DNA of 64,000 nucleotides from Desulfosporosinus sp049943955 (GTDB lineage: Bacteria > Bacillota > Desulfitobacteriia > Desulfitobacteriales > Desulfitobacteriaceae): positions 186,001-250,000 of the forward strand of contig NZ_JBNFTW010000005.1 in the NCBI RefSeq assembly GCF_049943955.1. The letters are read 5' to 3'. The position numbers were made by a program, and so were the translations under genes. The notes beneath the pieces are model-generated. The model did not search any database and was not told the origin of the DNA. It saw nothing but the letters and a program-made list of their open reading frames with translations. This document shows positions 9,948 to 17,495 of the stretch, piece by piece; position 1 is the first letter of the stretch; each line of letters opens with the position of its first letter.

Positions 9948-11096
9948 ATGAATCTGTTATATTCTAATCTTCTGCCCCTTGGCACATTTGAGGGTCAAGA
10001 AACAATTATTGACTGTTTTAATGAGCAAATTGCAAAATCAGACCGTGTTGAAATTGCAGTTGGATATATATCACGTGCTGCATTAGAAGAACTTGACCTT
10101 CTGATTAAGGAGCACAACATATCCAGTATATGCCTTACTATTGGAATGTACTTCATCGAAGGAATGCCTGAGGGGTCTTACAATGTTGCGCTTGAACTGA
10201 ACAAGAAATGGAAAGAGGCCGGCATTGGAGAGATTAGGATTGTAAAAGCCTTTAAGTATCACGGAAAATTATACTGTTTTCACCGAGAAGGACAACCTTT
10301 TTCCGCTATCATTGGTTCTGCTAACTTAGGGGTAATCAAATTAGATGCCAATAACCGCCGACAGTATGAAATCTCATCAATTACTTATGATGCTGCCGAA
10401 TGCGGAGAAATCGCAGAATTTATCGAGAGGCTTAAATCACAGAATTGTTCCTCTAATATTGCAAGTATAACCGGAATGCAGCTAATCAGAGAAGTTAATA
10501 CATCACTCAGCGGCATCGACACAGTAACGCAAATTCCTCAAACCGGTGTAAAGCTTTATGTACAACATAAAACAGGAGTTTCATTTGTGTTGCCGATAAA
10601 AGTTCCTGCTTATGATGAGCGACATATGGATGATGGAAAGCATTTCACAAAATCAAATATTAATGTTAGTTATGCAGCACCGCGAAGCAAGAGAAAATCC
10701 CGTGATTGGTATGAGACCCAGCTGACCGTGAGCAAAGAGATAACTCGCTCCGAGGGATATCCCGAAAAGAACAAGACCTTTTTTGTAGTTACCGATGATG
10801 GCTATTGGTTTAAAGCTCATACCACAAGTGACGGTAATAAGCAGTTCAGTGCTGTTGGCGATGAACTTATTCTTGGTCGTTGGATTAAAGGAAGACTTGC
10901 GGCAGCAGGACTTGTAACACCTGTGAATGATACCCAAGCTGATACAGACCGTAAAGGAATGATTACGAAAGAAATGTTACAAGCATATGGCTGCGATAGC
11001 CTTGTACTTTCAAAGACCGACCAAAAAGCGTTGGACGAAGACAGCTCTGAGCTTGATGTGTGGGTTTTATCGTTTGAAACAACTACTAACGAATGA
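9948..11096 (+). CDS. PLD-superfamily (NgoFVII-type) restriction endonuclease 1
   Basis: The start at 9948 has AAAGGAG. The first half is a phospholipase-D-like nuclease domain: a RVEIAVGYIS strand-helix, then KYHGKLYCF (HxK of the HKD signature, near residue 105) and a following IIGSANLG strand that supplies the usual Ser/Asn. The C-terminal half (about 200-380) includes FFVVTDDGYWFKAHTT and the LGRWIKGRLAAAGLV region, matching the DNA-binding part of NgoFVII-like enzymes. It overlaps the Z1 gene's leader and forms an operon with it. The likely role is DNA cleavage in a restriction or DISARM-like system; PLD nucleases fill the DrmC slot in DISARM. The 382-residue size is normal for NgoFVII-like proteins. 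Confidence 0.8.
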   Translation: MNLLYSNLLPLGTFEGQETIIDCFNEQIAKSDRVEIAVGYISRAALEELDLLIKEHNISSICLTIGMYFIEGMPEGSYNVALELNKKWKEAGIGEIRIVKAFKYHGKLYCFHREGQPFSAIIGSANLGVIKLDANNRRQYEISSITYDAAECGEIAEFIERLKSQNCSSNIASITGMQLIREVNTSLSGIDTVTQIPQTGVKLYVQHKTGVSFVLPIKVPAYDERHMDDGKHFTKSNINVSYAAPRSKRKSRDWYETQLTVSKEITRSEGYPEKNKTFFVVTDDGYWFKAHTTSDGNKQFSAVGDELILGRWIKGRLAAAGLVTPVNDTQADTDRKGMITKEMLQAYGCDSLVLSKTDQKALDEDSSELDVWVLSFETTTNE

Positions 11097-11107
11097 GAGG
11101 TGCAACT

Positions 11108-12964
11108 ATGCAATACTTGAAAACATATCTTCAAAAGATTATAGACCGAGGCAATGAAAAATTGGCAGAGTCCATTGCTAAAACTGCTGAAGATATTGGC
11201 CGTCAACATATTCGCAATTTCTCATTCACAAGCCATGAAATTGGTTTGTTGTTTGGTAATGTACAATCTGGAAAAACCGGCCAAATGTTTGGCATTATGT
11301 GCAAAGCTGCCGACTTAGGTTTCCCGGCATTTATCTTACTCACAACAGACAATGTTGTGTTACAACAACAAACGTTGGATCGTGTCAGAGACGATATAGA
11401 CGGTTTCTGTATTTGCGGTGAAAACGACTCAGGGTTGTTTATTGAGAATAGCCTTGTTAAGCCGGCGATTGTTGTTCTAAAGAAAAATTCAAGAATACTG
11501 AGACTGTGGGCGAATGTATTTAATTCCACGGGCTTTATGAAGGGTAATCCTCTTTTCATCATTGACGACGAGGCAGATGCCGCTTCATTAAATACACTTG
11601 TAAATCGCAATGATCAGTCATCGATTAATAAGTATTTGGATTCTATAAAGAATGGCGCATCAAGCAGTTTGTATCTACAGGTCACCGGAACTCCTCAGGC
11701 GATCTTGCTGCAGACACTTGCTTCCGGCTGGCATCCGTACTTTTCATACTACTTTCGTCCAGGCGATGGCTATTTAGGTGGAGATTTTTTCTTCCCGACA
11801 AGCGGTAAGCCTGAATACATTGATTATCTTGAAAACATTGAACGACCAACACGAAATGTTCTTATACGCCACCTTGCTGTTTCTGCGCAGATATTAGCTA
11901 CCGGCGGGAAAGTATCAAACTGCCTTATACATCCGAGTGTGCGCCAAGCGGTCCACCAGCGTTATGCCGACGAGGTTATAAAAGAGCTAAATTGGTGTTT
12001 TGAACATATCAATGATGATTATATTTTGGAATTGCAGTCTCAGTATTCTTCTTTAGAACCCAAGAAAAGCGAGAAACTGTCATTGAATGATATCTACAAA
12101 ATTACTAAAGAATTGATAGAAAACGAAGATATAAAAATCCTCGTTATGAACGGCAAGACAGATGTTGAAAGTTCCGAATATGAAAGAGGCTGCAATTTTA
12201 TCATTGGCGGAAACACCCTTGGTCGAGGTGTTACTTTCCCTGGGCTACAGACAATTTACTATACAAGAACAAGTAAAAAACCGCAGGCTGACACAATGTG
12301 GCAGCATAGTCGAATGTTTGGTTATGACAGAGATCCCGGCATGATGAAGATCTTTATAGACGAACAGCTTTATAAATTGTTTTCGGATATAAACTCTACC
12401 AATAACTCCATCATCGCTCAGATAGAGCAAGGCATTGATAATATAAAAATTTATTATCCGATTGGTATAAGTCCAACAAGAAAGAATGTGCTTGATAATA
12501 AGCACGTAGAAATTCTCTCAGGGGGAACAAACTATTATCCTTTTTACCCAGATAATGACACCATTGAGGATATATCAAAGCTATTAAAACCTTTCTCTGA
12601 TGATGAGCCTTACTACCAAGTAAATTTAAGATTTATTAAGGAGATATTGTCTCACATTATTACCAGTCCGGATTTTAAGCTGAATGCGTTCGTTTCTGTC
12701 ATAGAAACTATACTTTCAGAGCAACCTGCGGGACAAGGTATTTTAATAGTTCGTAGAGAAAGGAATGTTGCCCAAGGAACCGGCGCATTGTTGTCTCCGA
12801 ATGACTGGAAACTTGGCGGTACTTTCCTCAACAAAATCGTCCTTACCATGTACCAAGTCACAGGAACTAAGGGATGGGGAGGAAAAGCTCTTTGGGTGCC
12901 AAATATTAAACTTCCACACGATACCGTTTATTATGATGTGTGTGAAGATGATACAGAAGCATAG
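11108..12964 (+). CDS. Z1-domain ATPase/helicase-like protein
   Basis: I place the start at ATG 11108, 11 bases after GAGAGG; an earlier in-frame ATG at 11093 overlaps the previous stop and has no ribosome site. Motifs: GNVQSGKTG (Walker A, about residue 47), FIIDDEADAAS (DExD-type Walker B, about 150), TGTPQA (motif III), and GGNTLGRGVTFPGLQTIYY (about 365) followed by MWQHSRMFGY, which is the conserved Z1 domain core. Z1 proteins are SF2-like ATPases found with Dcm methylases, GHKL ATPases and PLD or DUF4420 nucleases in restriction-like islands. Here it is flanked on both sides by PLD nucleases, which suggests a DNA translocase feeding a nuclease. Confidence 0.85.
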   Translation: MQYLKTYLQKIIDRGNEKLAESIAKTAEDIGRQHIRNFSFTSHEIGLLFGNVQSGKTGQMFGIMCKAADLGFPAFILLTTDNVVLQQQTLDRVRDDIDGFCICGENDSGLFIENSLVKPAIVVLKKNSRILRLWANVFNSTGFMKGNPLFIIDDEADAASLNTLVNRNDQSSINKYLDSIKNGASSSLYLQVTGTPQAILLQTLASGWHPYFSYYFRPGDGYLGGDFFFPTSGKPEYIDYLENIERPTRNVLIRHLAVSAQILATGGKVSNCLIHPSVRQAVHQRYADEVIKELNWCFEHINDDYILELQSQYSSLEPKKSEKLSLNDIYKITKELIENEDIKILVMNGKTDVESSEYERGCNFIIGGNTLGRGVTFPGLQTIYYTRTSKKPQADTMWQHSRMFGYDRDPGMMKIFIDEQLYKLFSDINSTNNSIIAQIEQGIDNIKIYYPIGISPTRKNVLDNKHVEILSGGTNYYPFYPDNDTIEDISKLLKPFSDDEPYYQVNLRFIKEILSHIITSPDFKLNAFVSVIETILSEQPAGQGILIVRRERNVAQGTGALLSPNDWKLGGTFLNKIVLTMYQVTGTKGWGGKALWVPNIKLPHDTVYYDVCEDDTEA

Positions 12965-12978
12965 GAGGGCAAGCAGGT

Positions 12979-13935
12979 ATGTTCACTAATAATATAGCAC
13001 AAAGAATCTTATTTGCTCCTTCGCTTCAAGGAGCAGACACTTTACTAATATTAAGTGGATATGCTACTCCCAGTATGGCATCGTGGTTAATAAAGAGTTA
13101 TCAGGAACAGAATATATCCTCTGTTAATATTTCATTGCTGATAGGCATGGTTCCTTTCGACGGGCTGAGTATTCCTATACATGAAGGTTTTAAGGAGCTC
13201 CATGGCAAGGCATATCCAAATACTGCGGGAAGATTCACATGCAGTTATGTTTGCGAAAACCCTCCAGTCCATGCAAATTTATACATTTGGCTGAAGGGCG
13301 AGACGCCAATGCTTGCATATACAGGTTCTGCTGATTTCATACAAAACGCATTTGTTTCATCTCGAAAAGAAATCATGGAATGCATCGACCCAGAAGAAGC
13401 ATTTAAATTTTATGAGGAAGTTGAAACAAATTCCATCTATTGCAATCATGCAGAGGTCGAAGATAATATTGTCCTCCGTCCAACGCATCAAATATTAGAT
13501 GCGGAAAATAAACCGATAACCACCTTAGCCGGGGAAGGTATTATTTCCGCAACTCTATCTCTTCTGACAAAGAGGGGGGAAGTTGGAGCAAAGTCGGGTC
13601 TTAATTGGGGCCAACGCAAGGACCGAAACAGAAACCAAGCTTATATACATCTTCCTGCAAAAATTGCAAGAACCGGCTTCTTTCCGCTTAACAAACAGCA
13701 TTTTACAGTAGTTACGGATGACGGCCATACACTCCTTTTAAGGGTTGAGCAACAAAACAATAAGGCGATTACAACACCTCTTAGTAATGCTCAACTAGGA
13801 GAGTACTTCCGAAACCGGTTAGGTCTTGGGAATGGTGCGTTCGTATCGAAACTAGATTTGCTAAACTACGGAAGAACGGATGTTACCTTTTATCGAATTG
13901 ACAATGAGCAATATTTTATGGATTTTCATGTGTGA
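12979..13935 (+). CDS. PLD-superfamily (NgoFVII-type) restriction endonuclease 2
   Basis: The start at 12979 follows AGGAGGGC. The architecture repeats that of the first PLD gene: an N-terminal PLD-like domain (TLLILSGYATPSMASW, then PPVHANLYIWL with HxN where HxK is expected, then YTGSADF) and a C-terminal domain with FTVVTDDGHTLLLR. The HKD lysine seems replaced by asparagine (HANLY), so this copy may be a catalytically weak partner of the first. It is 14 bp after the Z1 gene in the same operon and ends at a terminator shared with the methyltransferase gene. Confidence 0.75.
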   Translation: MFTNNIAQRILFAPSLQGADTLLILSGYATPSMASWLIKSYQEQNISSVNISLLIGMVPFDGLSIPIHEGFKELHGKAYPNTAGRFTCSYVCENPPVHANLYIWLKGETPMLAYTGSADFIQNAFVSSRKEIMECIDPEEAFKFYEEVETNSIYCNHAEVEDNIVLRPTHQILDAENKPITTLAGEGIISATLSLLTKRGEVGAKSGLNWGQRKDRNRNQAYIHLPAKIARTGFFPLNKQHFTVVTDDGHTLLLRVEQQNNKAITTPLSNAQLGEYFRNRLGLGNGAFVSKLDLLNYGRTDVTFYRIDNEQYFMDFHV

Positions 13936-13977
13936 AATAAGCGGCTACTTTGCAGCAAAACAAAGTAACCGCTTATT
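13936..13977. terminator. Bidirectional terminator between convergent operons
   Basis: A 17-bp stem, AATAAGCGGCTACTTTG against CAAAGTAACCGCTTATT, with one G-T type mismatch and an eight-base loop. A/T runs on both sides let it act in either direction. It sits exactly between the stop of PLD nuclease 2 and the stop of the methyltransferase. Confidence 0.9.
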
Positions 13978-13979
13978 AT

Positions 13980-15032
13980 TTATTCATTGATACTTGGGCC
14001 AATACTCTCATAGTCAATCCCCGCAAAGGATTTCAAAATGGCCTCAAAAATTATTTTTGCACCTTTACAAGGTACTGCCATACCTATTTGCTTGCGAACG
14101 CTCTCTTTGCTTCCTATGAATCTATAGGAATCAGGGAAAGTTTGTAATCTTGCACGCTCTCTGTTGGTCAATGCTCGCGGTTCTTCCCAGTGATATATAT
14201 GTGTTCCGCCGCCGCCGCTTCCTGTAACCGTATAAGAAGGCTTTGCTGGGTCGAGCCGCTTATAGATTTGACTAATTTTTGCACCGGTAATGTTAAGCTG
14301 CAAATCTTCTGGAAGATCCGCCGTGAATGCATTCTGTCCGGGAAGAATATGCTGCAGTCTTCTAACAACGGTTGCAGATTGTTTTGTTAATTCGTTGTTA
14401 TATGCATCAGCCCGAATTGGAGGATTTTCGATTGCGGTTCTGCAAGTATTATCAATTCCGACATAAGGTGCTGTTGATGGAACCTTGTATTCGACGTTGA
14501 TATCGTTCCGTATACCTACAATAATCAAACGATGTCTTGCCTGAGGTATTCCGTACTCCTCAAACTTATATAGATGCGGAGTAATTGTATAGCCAGATTC
14601 TCGTAACTCTTTAAGAATCTTTGTGAATGCCTTCCCGTCATTTGCATTTCTTAGACCTCCAACATTCTCTGCTAAAAACCATTGAGGTTTGAATATTCTC
14701 AGCGCTTTGACACCGAAGGAATACAATGGTCCATAAACACCATCCATACCTTTCTGTTCTCCAACCACGCTATAGTCGTTGCACGGAAAGCCAAAAGCTA
14801 AAGCATCGATAGGTGCGAGTTTTGTCATATCAAATTTCCGAATATCTTCATGATATACGGTATTTGGAGCATCTGGGCAAATATTGAAACGATATGTTTC
14901 ACAGGTATCCGCATCGTAATCGTTCGCCCATTGATGGATAATCGTATAATGCGGATCGCCGACAGCGGCGTTCATTGCTCCCCACGCAATCCCGCCCGGC
15001 CCGCAAAATAATTCACCTAAACGAAATGGCAT
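13980..15032 (-). CDS. dcm: DNA (cytosine-5) methyltransferase, DISARM DrmMII-like candidate
   Basis: All main m5C methyltransferase motifs are visible: LGELFCGPGGIAWGA (motif I, 5-19), GFPCNDYS with the catalytic cysteine at 84 (motif IV), AENVGGLRN (motif VI, about 118), QARHRLIIVGIR (motif VIII), and RLQTFPDSYRFIG plus a VRKQIGMAVPC-type end (motifs IX-X). The 350-residue size is normal. Its ATG overlaps the stop of the XRE regulator (TAATG), so translation is coupled. It most likely methylates the host recognition sites for the neighbouring helicase/nuclease genes; class 2 DISARM uses such an enzyme. The nearby Vsr gene supports true m5C formation. Confidence 0.92.
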   Translation of the reverse strand: MPFRLGELFCGPGGIAWGAMNAAVGDPHYTIIHQWANDYDADTCETYRFNICPDAPNTVYHEDIRKFDMTKLAPIDALAFGFPCNDYSVVGEQKGMDGVYGPLYSFGVKALRIFKPQWFLAENVGGLRNANDGKAFTKILKELRESGYTITPHLYKFEEYGIPQARHRLIIVGIRNDINVEYKVPSTAPYVGIDNTCRTAIENPPIRADAYNNELTKQSATVVRRLQHILPGQNAFTADLPEDLQLNITGAKISQIYKRLDPAKPSYTVTGSGGGGTHIYHWEEPRALTNRERARLQTFPDSYRFIGSKESVRKQIGMAVPCKGAKIIFEAILKSFAGIDYESIGPSINE

Positions 15033-15382
15033 TAATGTTCCTCCTTTGAAATGTTATTCTTACCACTTCGCATTGCCAGAAAGTCAATAAATAATTGAAC
15101 CATCTTTACATCATCTGCACAGAGTTTTTCTAACCCATGAATCTGCGAATTTGGATGAATATCGTTTTCTGTTATGTATCCTGCTGCTAATAAAAGTTCG
15201 AAAGGATGAAAGTCTAATGTTTGAGAGATTTCACACAAGGTATTCCAGTTTGGACTTTTGCGGCTTCCATTCTCAATCTTCATTATTTCACTATCGCTTA
15301 CGCCGCAAGCAGTTCCTAATCGTTTCAGAGAGAGCCCTGCGGCTTCACGCTTGTTTTTAATAAGATCTCCTAAGCAGGACAT
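15032..15382 (-). CDS. XRE-family helix-turn-helix regulator
   Basis: Residues 1-65 form a standard lambda-repressor-like HTH (IKNKREAAGLSLKRLGTACG, then VSDSEIMKIENGSRKSPNW). The tail is short. It directly precedes the methyltransferase with stop/start overlap, the position of a controller protein in restriction-modification systems. A perfect 15-bp inverted repeat lies 55 bp upstream and is a plausible operator. The start at 15382 has a GAGGTGAGATT site. Confidence 0.85.
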   Translation of the reverse strand: MSCLGDLIKNKREAAGLSLKRLGTACGVSDSEIMKIENGSRKSPNWNTLCEISQTLDFHPFELLLAAGYITENDIHPNSQIHGLEKLCADDVKMVQLFIDFLAMRSGKNNISKEEH

Positions 15383-15436
15383 AATCTCACCTCTTCAAAT
15401 AGATTAACACAATTGCTGCCAAATATCAATAATTTT

Positions 15437-15470
15437 ATCGATTACGCTGCTAAATAGCAGCGTAATCGAT
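15437..15470. promoter_or_regulatory. Perfect 15-bp inverted repeat upstream of the XRE-methyltransferase genes
   Basis: ATCGATTACGCTGCT and its exact complement AGCAGCGTAATCGAT are separated by AAAT. There is no T-run on the methylase side, and it lies just upstream of the XRE start. I read it as the binding site of the XRE protein (autoregulation); a terminator is less likely. Confidence 0.6.
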
Positions 15471-15543
15471 GAGCATATAATAGACATTTCATATTCTCTC
15501 GCGAGTCACCCGGTTAGAGACTTTAAAACTTCCATATATAAAA

Positions 15544-15603
15544 AAACTCCGTTGAGCACTGTCCTTTTGAATACTTAAAAGGAAACAGCGTTACCCAGAG
15601 TTT
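15544..15603 (-). terminator. Terminator after the restriction endonuclease gene
   Basis: A long imperfect stem (AAACTC ... GAGTTT outside, CTGTCCTTTT against AAAAGGAAACAG inside) with a run of six T on the minus strand at the exit. It separates the DrmE-A-B-Vsr-REase transcript from the XRE-methyltransferase transcript. Confidence 0.65.
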
Positions 15604-15646
15604 CTTTCGACAAAATTACCAGCCGCGGCAACCTTTGAAATCAAAC

Positions 15647-16939
15647 TCAAATAAATAAAACTTCTTCTGGTCTTCGAATTCTAACCAGACGTTCATAGTC
15701 ACTATCTATGTCTTCTAGTATATTTTTTACATCAGTTATACCCCGTTGAAACATAACTTCGGATAATTCCACTGCTATATTTAAACCATTGACAAGCATC
15801 AAAGGATATTGGTCTTCGATTATTTCCTGTTGGACTGATTCTGAAAAATACGAAGTTGTAACATAAACCCCTATCCATCCACGTTTCAGACGTGCTACTG
15901 TTCTAGCCACGTCCCTGCCATTTGTAGGAGAAGACAATTTCTCACATTTTGCTTGCCCCAAAACGACCGTTCTAAGTTTCGAAAAACCAGATCCGATTTC
16001 AAGCCTTCCAATAAAATCTGCTCCTCCATCGCCCGTCGGTGAGGTTATCCACCCTCTTACAAATTCTGTTCCGGATTTCTTAAAAATACGTTGAGTAATA
16101 AATAATGCCATCGCTTCAAATCTATGCTTTCGGCCTTCATAAAATTTGTATACAGCCGTTAGAATTCGATTTTCTTTAGTTCCAGGTTTAGTCTTTTGCT
16201 CGGCGGTCGGTATTATCTGTATAGTTGATACTCGTCTACGGCATTTCTCAATTCCCTCGATTCCGTACTTAATCCAAATTTTCCAACTATCCGGAGCATT
16301 ACTAAGTGCTTCTTCATTGCTAAAATTTTTATTTCTTCGATCACTTATCCATTGCCAGGAAAAATCCTCAAACTCCCTAACTAAGCTGAATATTGTAAAG
16401 TCAAAAGCATAATTAGAAAAATACCGATTATTCTTAGGATCAAATTGGGTAATTAGTTCTATAGATTTAACAATCCCATAGCCTTGAAATAAAACATTTC
16501 CTTTTATCCGACCCGAATATGCGACTCTTCGAAAAAAGATAACAGGTACCCCAAAGTTTTTTCTTTGTTCCTTATCCGGAGAAGAATGGATTTTATAGGC
16601 CTCAATTAAAATCTTATTACCCGGAGATAACGCAGGATCATTATCTGGAGCTTTATTATCTCCGTAATATCTTATATGACCATTATCCGGATCAAATGTA
16701 TCTTCCCACGGAGTCTCGATATATCCAGCCTTATGGGGGCTGCTTGAAATCAATATAGCAGGCCGTCGTTCTAGCCCCTCTGGAGTTCTTATTTTCTTAA
16801 TGGGGTTAATCCCCGATTCAAGAATCGGTAAGTTTTCGCCGGGCGTGTAAACATGGTAGAAATAGTTCTCTAAGCCATCTTTTATTTTCTCTGTATGATC
16901 ATACGGTCGTCCATATCTAAATACTTCGCCTATCCGCAT
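15647..16939 (-). CDS. Mrr-type restriction endonuclease with unfamiliar N-terminal domain
   Basis: The C-terminal 170 residues hold a PD-(D/E)XK nuclease of Mrr type: GDGGADFIGRLEIGSG, then VVLGQAKCEK (QxK variant), then RDVARTVARLKRGWIGVYVTT. The N-terminal 250 residues have HIRYYGDNKAP and a PGNKILIEAYKIH region; I recall similar features in the N-terminal domain of AspBHI-type modification-dependent enzymes, but this is uncertain. The gene is 27 bp after Vsr in the DISARM-like operon. If it recognises modified cytosine, its activity has to be reconciled with the nearby methyltransferase. Confidence 0.75.
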   Translation of the reverse strand: MRIGEVFRYGRPYDHTEKIKDGLENYFYHVYTPGENLPILESGINPIKKIRTPEGLERRPAILISSSPHKAGYIETPWEDTFDPDNGHIRYYGDNKAPDNDPALSPGNKILIEAYKIHSSPDKEQRKNFGVPVIFFRRVAYSGRIKGNVLFQGYGIVKSIELITQFDPKNNRYFSNYAFDFTIFSLVREFEDFSWQWISDRRNKNFSNEEALSNAPDSWKIWIKYGIEGIEKCRRRVSTIQIIPTAEQKTKPGTKENRILTAVYKFYEGRKHRFEAMALFITQRIFKKSGTEFVRGWITSPTGDGGADFIGRLEIGSGFSKLRTVVLGQAKCEKLSSPTNGRDVARTVARLKRGWIGVYVTTSYFSESVQQEIIEDQYPLMLVNGLNIAVELSEVMFQRGITDVKNILEDIDSDYERLVRIRRPEEVLFI

Positions 16940-16965
16940 TCCATCTCCGCCTTTGTATTTTCTAA

Positions 16966-17388
16966 TTAGATGCGACTGGTAATTGCATCTTTAATTTGTT
17001 GAATACAATCCGGCAATTTTTTTTGTATTTCCTTTCCCCAAAATCTAATCACAAGCCAGCCATCGCTTTTAAGTATTTCATTAACCTTCTTATCCCTTTG
17101 TATATTACGTTCGATTTTTGGAATCCAATAGTCACGATTTGATTTAATTTCTTGCTTTCTAATTGCCCAGTTATAACCGTGCCAAAATTCACTGTCACAA
17201 AAAATTACAATTTTGTATTTTGCAATTACTATATCCGGTTTCCCCGTCAGTTTACTGCAATTTTTCCTATACCTTATTCCTTCTTGCCACAGAGCCTTAC
17301 GCAGTATTAATTCGATGCTTGTATCTTTGTTTTTTATTGCCTGCATATTTTTATGACGCTGTTCTTTAGTAAGGTTGTCCATTTCCAT
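16966..17388 (-). CDS. vsr: Very short patch repair (Vsr) endonuclease
   Basis: The 140 residues match Vsr throughout: LTKEQRHKNMQAIKNKDTSIEL at the start, GKPDIVIAKYKIVIFCDSEFWHGYNW (catalytic aspartate and the FWHG signature, about 47-72), IERNIQRD and WLVIRFWGKEI. Vsr nicks next to T in T:G mismatches made when 5-methylcytosine deaminates, and normally travels with a Dcm methylase. Here the methylase is two genes further along. The usual DGCFWHG is CDSEFWHG, a small variation. Confidence 0.9.
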   Translation of the reverse strand: MEMDNLTKEQRHKNMQAIKNKDTSIELILRKALWQEGIRYRKNCSKLTGKPDIVIAKYKIVIFCDSEFWHGYNWAIRKQEIKSNRDYWIPKIERNIQRDKKVNEILKSDGWLVIRFWGKEIQKKLPDCIQQIKDAITSRI

Positions 17389-17495
17389 TCACCAAAAATT
17401 GTTATTTTAGAAAAATATACCGCGGAAAGTTCAACTGAATAAACTTCTCTTATCTAACAAACAGATCAATATTTTTTTATGAGAAGGTTCCCGAG

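Noticed and set aside
10817..12505. Several long minus-strand frames under the PLD and Z1 genes
   Set aside because: They are shadows of the plus-strand genes, lack ribosome sites and show antisense codon composition.
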